In this document: positions 24,851 through 36,000 of the stretch, piece after piece
Numbering within the stretch: position 1 is the stretch's first letter
Layout of the letters: each line of letters begins with the position of its first letter
Origin: Hofstenia miamia
Lineage: Eukaryota > Xenacoelomorpha > Acoela
Direction of reading: 5' to 3'
DNA length: 64,000 nt
Assembly: GCA_004352715.1 (NCBI GenBank)
Contig: SCFE01000026.1
Location: 582,822-646,821, forward strand
Made by a program: the position numbers and the translations under genes
Notes under the pieces: model-generated
Seen by the model: the letters and a program-made list of their open reading frames with translations, nothing else
Databases searched by the model: none
Told to the model about the DNA's origin: nothing

Positions 24851-25079
24851 TTATGTTGGTGCCTCGATCTTAAAGAGCTTCTGGTCATCAGAGTGATGAG
24901 ATGTTTGTAAGCACAATACGACAAGTTTCTTGCTGCATTCCATTTGCTGGGATAGAGCAACACTGCTTCCCAAAGCCGAAGCATAGCCTTTACCTCGAGA
25001 GCTGCCCCACTCAGAGCAGCACGAGTTGACTCCCTTGACCTTTTGGAAAGTGTATCCATGCCAAAATGCGTTGCAGTCC
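24851..25079 (-). CDS. Endostatin exon 4 and stop of the multiplexin
   Basis: After CGCTTTAG a single G completes a split codon, then 75 codons follow to TAA. NAFWHGYTF matches KSVWHGSDP, SCCSEW matches SYCETW, GYASALGSS matches the ASSLLGG stretch, and MECSKKLVVLC matches ASCHHAYIVLC. All four endostatin cysteines are present, plus one extra in SCC. A 17-residue polar tail follows. AATAAA on this strand lies at 24762-24757. Confidence 0.9.
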
Positions 25080-28000
25080 CTAAAGCGAAACTTTTAAATT
25101 TTTATGAATTGCATCAAACAATTTATACTTTGATTCACTAGCAAAGCATTGATTAGGTTTCGGCCGTATGCGATTTCTACGGGAACGGGACGGTATGAAC
25201 TGACTATCGCCGATAATGGTGCTGAAACGGTTTTTCGTCAAAAAACAGCGCCTGGAAAAAAGTTATTGAACATTAAAAAGATGCTGATTATGCTTTAGAA
25301 AAATGCTGATTATGCTTTAGAAAAATGCTGATTATGCTTTAGAAAAATGCTGATTATGCTTTAGAAAAATGCTGATTATGCTTTAGAAAAATGCTGATTA
25401 TGCTTTAGAAAAATGCTGATTATGCTTTAGAAAAATGCTGAAAATGCTTTAGAAAAATGCGTAGTAGTCAAATATCCTTCCAGTCACCTTGCTCAACAAA
25501 GGTAATCGATCTTTTTACTGGCACAGTACAAACTTTCCTAGGAATAAGACGTCAAATCGTCAGCAACGGTACCCGAGTCCGTGATCTTTCAAGGAAGAAG
25601 TTCGAAGCGCGTGCCCTTTTACGGCCAATCTCTCCACAATTCCCTTTTAGCTTGTGTCGATCCCTCATTTGGGTCATTTTCCTCCGTGATAACCTTGATG
25701 ATGGGGATGTCATTGCTGCCTTTCCCAAGCATTTTAGATTCCATAAATTTGATAAATTGCGTCCTTTTGTGTTTTACTAAAAAAATGATACCGCCGGGAA
25801 TGGTACGGTAACCGCATACCGCCGAAGCCTAGTATTGATTTATAAGGGCTTACCGGATTAACTGTATAAAGTTGCACTTGCTGATGACAATAAATTTATT
25901 TTTGCATAAGAATGAGTTTTTAGTTATTAGAATGCTAATGAAACTCTAATTTAGTTCTGTCATGATCCCCTGAATCAGAAAAAAGAAACACCTTGATTTA
26001 TATAACAACACAATACAATATCCTGCCTAAAGTTCAAAACTATTACAAAGTTTACTTAAAATTGTAGCTTCATTTGAAATTGTATTAAAATACTACGTTT
26101 ACGTATAGTATAATATGTATATAAGACCTTAATTCATAAAAAATCTTCATGTTCACAACCATTTCTGCCACAGAGATGGCACGGACAGACATTTTCAGAC
26201 CCGGCCTTCATCTATTATTTCAAGTCCGTTTTCGGCACGAGTTGTATTTTTTGAGCCCTTTTTCGAACCGTCAATATTTATGATCCATTTCAACACATCG
26301 ATTGTATAATGTAATTGTTTATTATTTTCTCATCAATGGATGGAATATGCAATTCTGTTAGCAGATTTTGTTTACCTACCCACTTTATTAATAAATTTTT
26401 GCAGGGATATGTGTAAAATTATTTATATTTACAAGCTTGCTACAATTCATTTTATTCGGCCCGTTTTTTTATCTGAAATTTCCTAAATTTTGGGCCCGGC
26501 ACGTCTCCATCTCTGAGCTGCCAAACATTAAAAAATCAACTTAGAATTTCAGGCTGTATTCTTGGTTGTAACACTGGGTACATTGGGCCCCCTCTAATAT
26601 TCTTGATATTACAAAATTATTATTCCAAATTGAAATTTATATTCTACATATTCAGTCTTGTTCGCTTGTCGAGAATTTTGAATAGTTAATTATATAAATT
26701 TTAGTTTGAATGGAAAAAAATGAAGAATATTTCTTGGTGTTTAGTACTTAAGATTAAAAACGAACCTAGAAAACCTATTGTTCTCCAAATTGGTCCCATT
26801 GAAACTGTACAGTGGCGTGTTTGTCTTTTTCTGTTTGAACACCAAATCTCTGAAGCTTGAAAACAAAGGCTCGTTCTAAATTGACAAAGTTTGATAAATG
26901 CATTAATAAGAAGAAAGTTTGCGCCATCAATAGTTTTCACTAAAACAGCACTTTTTTTGCAAGTACAGTACTGGAAAAAAGAATTCGGCCACCCATGATT
27001 TGTCATAAATATTCTATGAAATGGACGCCAAGAATTTCATAGTTATTAATTAGGTTTGGGGTTGCAGAAAGAGGAATTCATCAATGTTGATAAACTATCA
27101 CTGTTCACTTTAAATCTCAAGGAGAAATGCTACAATGCTTGTAGTTAGCTAATTTTTTCTAGAAAAATGTATTCGGCCACTTCAGACCAAACCAGAGAAT
27201 CTGTAAAAAATTTCATTGGTTGAATTTTTTTCAGTCTATTTATATTGAAAATGTCTAATACCGTTTGTCTTCGCCATATATGATGTCTGGTTACGTACAT
27301 CTTGCCATCCACGAGTTGATTATCTCCAAACATTTACAAGGGAAGAGGCTACCGTAATATAGCCCAACTTGTAGAGCGACCTCAAACTACTGTTGGGGAT
27401 ATCATCAGACGTTTCACTTCGGAAAACATCATTGCTCCCAAACAAAACTCCGGAAGATCAAAGAAGACCTTCAAAACCTCCCTTTCTAAGTGAAATTCCA
27501 GGAATGCTTCAGAGGAATTTTGCAAGAAATGTGCTGATTGGTCACCCTGTCACAACAAGAACTGTGCAAAACATCCTGAAGAAGTACTTAATTGGCACTT
27601 TCGTGGCACCAAGAAAGCCATTCTTAACCTCAAAGCAAAGATTACGCCGGGTGAGGGGGGCCAATTTAATGGGAGACAATTCATCTGAACATTAGTCTAA
27701 TGATATAGTTTCAGATGAGTCAAGATTTGAGCTATACTCATCGAAAAGAATGTTGATAAAGAGACCAACTGGGCAGAAGGTCAGATACTTGCCTCAACTT
27801 ACTCGGGGGAACATGAATTATGGTGAGAAGTCTGTAAAGGTATGGGATGCAATATGGAAGTGTAGCCTTCTCAAGATTGTTCACATCACTAGTACTCTCC
27901 TAAGCTGTTAATATGCTTGGATTCTAGAGAAGGAACTCTTGCCACTCCTTACAAGTGATCAATATATGAGCAGTATGGTCCTCCATGTTATACCTCAAAA

Positions 28001-31000
28001 GAAATGACAAATTTCCTCCACAATAATGGGGTTGCTATCCTTGCTGACTGGCCTGACCAATCTCCAGACCTAAACATTATCGAAAATAAGTGGAAAGAGA
28101 TCAAATATCAAAATGGACAGTATAGTCTTCATATTGAAGACGATCTGTGGAGCCCAATAAAAAAAAATCTTATGCAATTCCCAACAGCTTTATTGAAATA
28201 CTTTTTGCTTCAATCCCTGATAGCCTTGAAGCTGTTACTCGCTCAAAGGGACACCCTACAAAATATTAGAAGAGAGAATATTGTTGCATCAATTATTAAT
28301 TTATGTATCAAATTTTGAATTTACGTTTTTCGGATTTGGTCATTTGTTAAAATTTTTCAGGTGGCCGAATACATTTTTCCAATACAAGTCTTGCCAATAC
28401 ATGTCAATTGTTATTCTACATATTTTATGGTATTAGACACAAATTTTCATTTCAAAGTAACACTTAGTTATAATTTTAGGCACACTCTATCCAATGAATG
28501 TTCATTATTTATTCAAAATAGCAAGGTGGTCGAATTCATATTTCCAGCACTGTATGTGACCAAATCAGAAATATGTAGCATTAAAAAGTGAAGTTCAATT
28601 TGGAAATATGTAGTGAAAACCGCAATTTATGTATTTCTAAGATGAGCATTATGTTAAAATGATGTCAAATGCAAATCAGACTTGTCAAAGAGCCGACATT
28701 TCCAAGCTCGGCTCGGCTCGGCTCGGCTCGGCTCGGCTCGTTTAAATTTTGTGTAAGTTCGGCTCGGCTATGCTCACCATATAAAATCTTCGAATGAGGC
28801 TCGTTTTAGCTCGGTATTTTTTTAAAAATATTGTGCTCAAAGAATTTTTTACATAGCTCTTCCTATTATTTAATAAACATTTTTTAAATAAGATTATAGG
28901 AAAGGTATACTGAATGCAAAAAAACAAGAAAAATCTCCATAATCAAATTAACAAACAGAACTATAAACTTGCATTGCCTAAAATAGGCTCGTTTTGGGCT
29001 CGTTGTATATCAAATACTGTGTTCAAGCTCAGCTCGGCTCGGCTCGTTGACAAGTCTGCTGCAAATTTATACAAATTAATACATTTTTATTGAAAAAATT
29101 AATACAAAGTTTATTGAAAATGTTGAAATAGATACCTTTATATTAACTATATGGACATTACTGTGATTGTCCTCAGGAAGTAGTGATTCGATTGTGTGAT
29201 CATTATAGCTCATAAGTACCCGAAAGGTACCCTAAATTAATACATAATTATGCACGTATGCGTTTATTTTCTTACATTCTGTCTGTTGTTTGTCGCCTGT
29301 GTTTGACACGCGTCGTCTAAATTTTGCATTTGATCGGAAGGATTCAATGGTTTGTTCAATGCCGCCAAAATCAACTAAAAGAAATCAATTGTTGAATTTA
29401 TCATTCAATTCCAAGAAAAGGTACATTGTTGTCCCATTGCAATCTGTAAAATTGTAATTGACAGAAATTAATTCAAAAAATTTCGCAGATTATAAAACAT
29501 AGTAATATTTCCAAATAGAGAAAAAATTCAATTTTCCAGATATAAATACAAAAAGAAAACCCATTATTTTAAATGGGAGTACATGTATATATTAATGAAT
29601 TTAATTCAACAAGAATTTGCTATTTTGGTGTTATTTAAATCTTACTGGTTTAACATTCTTTTTGGGTTCATGTTGAACCAAAGCCTCTTTAACGCTTTTG
29701 TTATCAATGTTATCCATGGGTCTTTTCTCATTGTCATCGTAAAAATCTTCCAACTAAACATTAATGACAAGCAAACTATATAGCTTCTCCACATGCATAT
29801 ACATTCTTATACTAGCTATAAGTTTCATTTCAAAACTTCTATTAACGAAGATTAGGAATATTTTGTAGTTTATATTTATAATTTTTATGTGCTTGTCTGA
29901 CTGTTTGTCATCGGGGTTTTTCAAGAACCTTTATGAAAAAATACTTGAGATATCTACTAGACTAACGTAGATCCCATTACATTTTCAGACTAATCCAGAT
30001 TTCTTTAACAATGCTATCGAATGGCTTATAACAATATTTCAAGCAATATGTATCAAATTCCCAACAATTTTTGGAATTTCAAACGAAAGTTTCTGAATGA
30101 TTGCTCTTGTTTAGCTTATTTTCAATACAAACCAGGATAGTTGAATATCAAGAGAAAAGCACAAAAGCACGGTAATTTTTTGTGCTGACCATACAATGGC
30201 TTCAATACCCAATGGTGCGGTGATCAGAGTTGGAACCGGTCACGTTTTTGCTGACCTAACTGAACCGGCCAACCTTTTTATCAAACGGCAATTTGGGAAA
30301 TATTCTCATTCGCAAAATACCGCTAAAGATAGAAAATCATGCTTTTACAGAACAATATTGGCAATATTTTAAAATGAGGAAAGGACTTCCAAATAATGTC
30401 AACAATCTTGGTCTTATGTGCATATATAGTCTGAAATCTTCATGATCTCACTCTTAGCACGTAAAATACAAAAATTTCTCTCTCATATCTAAAGAAAGTA
30501 ACCTAACCCAAAGCCTCCCCCTCCACCTATCTACCATAATCTTAGGAATACAGCACTGAGATAATAATTGGGGGCTTCAGATCTACTCGCAGTTCTCATT
30601 TGTAGGACTAGTGAACCCCGGTTAACCCTCATGACAAAAAATCATGACCCAACCCGACCGGCTTTCCAACGAGCCTGTAAGGGCAAACCGGTTCCAACTC
30701 TGTTGGTGATAATAAATTCATCAAGTGATGAATCTTAATGTTTTTTAGCTTAAACTGTCTGGGGATTTTTCAAAATTTTTCCTGATTGTATAAAAAATTT
30801 TTTAAACGCTTATTGTTCAAAAACTAGTAATGCTATGCTCGATCAGAAGGTACCATGTGAGAGAGGACAGTTTTCATAGGTCTATTGATCTCTGGCGTTG
30901 CGCACGGTACGCCTCAAAGGGCTTAGGACATCTTTGCACATATTAAGAAACTACGAAGTCCTTTGTTGCACCATGGACTCAAAAGTTCCTAAACTATCCG

Positions 31001-32917
31001 TATATAATATTAATTTTCCTACTTACTTTTTTCTGAATAAAAATAAGTTTTTAAAAAATAGGAAAATTATACCAACAATATAGAAACAATATCATACATA
31101 AAATAAGCAAATATTAATATTTAGAAACAATTCATAACTTTTCTTGATAAATGGTTGTTTTGATGTTAACTACAGCGAAAAATTCGTTTATGTTGTAGGA
31201 GACTCTCTGATCACATGTTTGATATCCCAAGAACAAAGAAACACTAGTCCGACAATACTTTTTGGATTCATTAACCATAGATCGCAAATGCGTTGCATAA
31301 GGAAATGCAACTACTTTGTTTAGCTGGTCTCAAGATTCGATTAAACCGGTTCTATTGGAAGTTCTTTTCAGAAGTGTTCACTATCCATAACTCTTGCACA
31401 TGATCCATACGCAGTATATGTTGGGTTGTCGAAATCATAATGAGGTATATGTTTACAGTACATTATTGGACTGTATCGCATACGCCATTTGCAATATAAA
31501 TCTCTTAAAATACTGCAAAGTCTTTGGAGATGCCCTATGAAACTCCTCGGATGCTGATTGGATGACACGAAAAGATTTTTAGTTTGCGGATGCTGATTGG
31601 ATGACAGGAAAAAAATTTTAGTTTGCAGATGCTGATTGGATGAGGATTAGAGAATGTACATGTATATATATATATACTAAATTTATGGTACTTACATATA
31701 AAATCATTCATTAAAAAACAAAACAGTTTCAATTTAATAATTAATACCTTCACTTTTTTCCATTTTCTATCAATGCGAACGTATAGTGAATTTTTTGATA
31801 TTACAAATTGTCCATCACGTAGACTTGCACCGGCATTAATAAAATCAGATTCTTTAGCAAATATTTGTATCTAAACAGCTACTTTTTATTCTAAAACTAT
31901 CGGTGATAAAAAATTGCGAGAGAATTTTAGTTTTGGGAATTATTTAATATTATTTTAATTGACACTTAGCTAGCTCTTTCCAATATTTTTCCGTTTCTGG
32001 AAGCTTAAATAAGTGTGTAAAGCATATTTAAAATTTTATGCACATGGCATTCTTAAATGAAGCATATATATTANNNNNNNNNNNNNNNNNNNNNNNNNNN
32101 NNNNNNNNNNNNNNNNNNNNNNNNNNNNNNNNNNNNNNNNNNNNNNNNNNNNNNNNNNNNNNNNNNNNNNNNNNNNNNNNNNNNNNNNNNNNNNNNNNNN
32201 NNNNNNNNNNNNNNNNNNNNNNNNNNNNNNNNNNNNNNNNNNNNNNNNNNNNNNNNNNNNNNNNNNNNNNNNNNNNNNNNNNNNNNNNNNNNNNNNNNNN
32301 NNNNNNNNNNNNNNNNNNNNNNNNNNNNNNNNNNNNNNNNNNNNNNNNNNNNNNNNNNNNNNNNNNNNNNNNNNNNNNNNNNNNNNNNNNNNNNNNNNNN
32401 NNNNNNNNNNNNNNNNNNNNNNNNNNNNNNNNNNNNNNNNNNNNNNNNNNNNNNNNNNNNNNNNNNNNNNNNNNNNNNNNNNNNNNNNNNNNNNNNNNNN
32501 NNNNNNNNNNNNNNNNNNNNNNNNNNNNNNNNNNNNNNNNNNNNNNNNNNNNNNNNNNNNNNNNNNNNNNNNNNNNNNNNNNNNNNNNNNNNNNNNNNNN
32601 NNNNNNNNNNNNNNNNNNNNNNNNNNNNNNNNNNNNNNNNNNNNNNNNNNNNNNNNNNNNNNNNNNNNNNNNNNNNNNNNNNNNNNNNNNNNNNNNNNNN
32701 NNNNNNNNNNNNNNNNNNNNNNNNNNNNNNNNNNNNNNNNNNNNNNNNNNNNNNNNNNNNNNNNNNNNNNNNNNNNNNNNNNNNNNNNNNNNNNNNNNNN
32801 NNNNNNNNNNNNNNNNNNNNNNNNNNNNNNNNNNNNNNNNNNNNNNNNNNNNNNNNNNNNNNNNNNNNNNNNNNNNNNNNNNNNNNNNNNNNNNNNNNNN
32901 NNNNNNNNNNNNNNNNN

Positions 32918-32951
<34 letters not shown>

Positions 32952-32968
32952 TAATGATGGTAACATTT

Positions 32969-33012
<44 letters not shown>

Positions 33013-36000
33013 TTAGTGCTGTGCGTCCCAACCCACTTTAACTGGATTAACTGGACCGGATTGCTTCTTAACTTAACCGGATTTAATCGGTTTTAACCGG
33101 ATCCTAAAAATTAGCGCTTGCTTGGTTACATACCGTACATCTATGCTGCATCTATATTTAATTCTTATATGTCAAAATCAAATTGCTCTATTTCTATGTA
33201 TTAATATCATATCGTCTTATTTATCAATTTTAAGGAATTTTACGGTATATATTTTCTTAATAGGCTATATTATACCTATATCCACATTATGAAGCAAGCA
33301 TTATTGAGAATGATCGTAGTCTATCAAAATTTAATCAAGAAAATATATACTCAAATAGTGTTTATAAATAAGAATTAAATAATAAATTTAGAACTTTATG
33401 AATAAATTGAAATCTATTCTATATAGCAACATCAAGCTGAATTTAAACTTCTTGGAGTTGATATTTTTTAAAATGGCGCACGAATTATTGCAATTCTAGA
33501 ATTTGAAAGGTGAAAATGTAGAGTAGGACTAAAATTGCTATAGGGATTTTTTTTGCACCCTTTCCCAAAATCGCTATTGTTCTCTAATACCGCAATCATT
33601 GTAATCAATAAATTTTGCAAATCAGAGATAGAATTACATAACCGGATTTTAACCTGATTAACCGCCTCCTGCAGATTAACCGGCTTTAACCGGACCGGAC
33701 TGGTTTACCTGGTTTTAACCTGACCGGATCAGCCGGAACGGACCCAGCACTAATATATATGTGTATATATATATGTGTGTATATATATATATATAGTAAA
33801 ATTTTATGTCTTAATTATGATATATAGAGTTAGCCATGGCTGAATTTATCCGAGAAAAGGTCGCGAAAGCAAGCCAGAGATGCAATTCCAAAAACGGACT
33901 TGTAATTCAGGCTAGCCAAATATTCTAACATTGAATAGGAATTTAATTCCACTTGAATCAATTATTTGTGAAATGTTAAACGCAGTCGTATTTAAGAAGT
34001 GAAGAAATTTGCACAACTATTGTATAATTTTCTAATTAAATGCTAATAAAATGCCTACTTCTATATGTAGTGTATATATAGCAGACTTGTCAACGAGGTG
34101 AGATTCTAACGAGCCGAGCCGATCCGAGCCAAGCCGAGCCGAGCCGAACTTGAGCAGAGCATTGGATATACAACGAGCCCAAAACGAGCCGTTTTTAAGC
34201 AAACCAAATTTATAGTGCTGCTTGTTAATTTGATTATGGAGATTTTTCTTATTTTTTCATTCAATATTCCTTACTTTTAATCTTATTTTAGAAATGTTTA
34301 TTAAATAATAGGAAGAGCAATGGAAAAAATTCTGAGAGCACAATATTTTAAAAAAAATATCGAGCTAAAACGAGCCTCATTGAAAGATTTTATGCGGCGA
34401 GCCGAGCCGAACTTACTCAAAATTTAAACGAGCCGAGCCGAGCCGAGCTTAGAAATTACAGCTCGTTGACAAGTGATGTATAGTATAGATCATTTATTAT
34501 ATAAAACAAATTAATGGTGTTTTTTAGACACAATTAAAAAATCTGAGAAGGATTAATATTGGAGTATTGCATAGATGCTTTGGAAGAACTAGAATTTATT
34601 AATATGGGTTGCAAACTATAATTTTGGGTTTAAATAAGTGGAAACTTACGCTTTCTGGTTCGTGTTCCTAAATAGAATTTGTTTAATTTTCTTTGTAAAA
34701 GAATTGAATTCAACAGTTTATGAATATACTAAAAATTAATCATGATTTATACCTCGCCTGGTTCTCCTTTTTGACCTTTTGATCCAGGCATACCTTTTTT
34801 TCCAGTGCGTCCCTAAAATTCAACAATTAATAATGTAATGATTTCGGAATTTTATTAACTTTCAAACTAAGAGAAAAACATCAAAATATTTTTGCTAAAT
34901 ATATTAAAAATTAACACTTGCCTTAGGGCCTTGGTTTCCAACTCTACCCTAAACAGAGAAATTCACATCTGCCTCTTTTAATAATTAATAAGTAAATTAA
35001 ACGCTAGCAATGAAAATTCCGCAATTACTTTCTATTTAGTGGCCATAAAGCAATTGTCTGCAGTTACGAGGTTACTTGGAAATGAGTTGCAAATCGTGTG
35101 GTTTTGATCTATCATAAAAATTACAAAAATTACCAAATATAGTTTTTGTCATTTCATTTGATGTTCAGAAGAAATTGTTCTGAACTTTTTCATCAAATAT
35201 TGAATTTTGCTTAAAATGTGTAAACAAGATAAAAAAACTAGTTATTGACAAAATTATAAACACACAAAGTCCTATAAGTGTACATGTGAATGTATTTTTA
35301 ACAAGTAATCTAAATATTTGTAAGAAATTTTGAAGTAATTGTAAACCATTTTTTAGCTCTGCATTTAACAACTGTTTAAATAAATTAAACTATAAATTTC
35401 TACAGAGCCTGCATACGCTTAATAAATTGATTTGCATAGATATATTTGAAAAAATATCTAGAACCTAAATGTGTCAAAGTTATTTGTAATAACATTTGCG
35501 GAAAAACACGCCTTTAACGTAAACATCAGCTTTATTTATTTAAGTGTAAGTTAACGATTTGGTTTACGGTCATGTTAACGTAAAACACCATTTGTTAACG
35601 TATTGAATTTGGATCACTTCTCTAAGCTACTTTAAAGTTCGATGAATAACTTTGCGTTATTCCACTTTCATTTAAGAAATATTCCTGTATTACATTTTTA
35701 GAAATTGAAGATGATTTTTTTTTACAAAAAAAAGAGTTTTGCAGCGAAGTTGTTTTTAATTCTTTTGACGTTAGTAAACGTTTTCAATCTTGGGTGGAAA
35801 CTTATGTCATTTGAAACTATAGAATTTTTCCCTAACTAAATGTAAATAAAATAAGTAAATGAGATGTACAAGAAATATCTCATAATTTCAAAGTTTTTAT
35901 AAGCCTAGGAAAATTCCCAATTTTTTCTTAAGCCTAATTTGATAATTTATCAAGCTACTAACCGTTACGCCTCTTTCACCTTTTTCTCCCTAAATATTGA

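Noticed and set aside
24844-25059. 71-residue minus-strand frame starting MDTLSKRSRES
   Set aside because: It is a shadow in another frame of the endostatin exon 24851-25079.
25457-25811. Plus-strand frames of 107 and 76 residues
   Set aside because: They lie wholly inside a hAT-like non-autonomous element and resemble no transposase.
31190-31365. Minus-strand stretch LNKVVAFPYATHLRS... with two cysteines, considered as an endostatin exon
   Set aside because: The complete endostatin is accounted for by four other exons that join in phase; this stretch lacks a good donor and does not align.
31368-31568. Cys-rich 66-residue minus-strand frame between trimerisation and hinge exons
   Set aside because: No acceptor or donor in the right places and no family resemblance.
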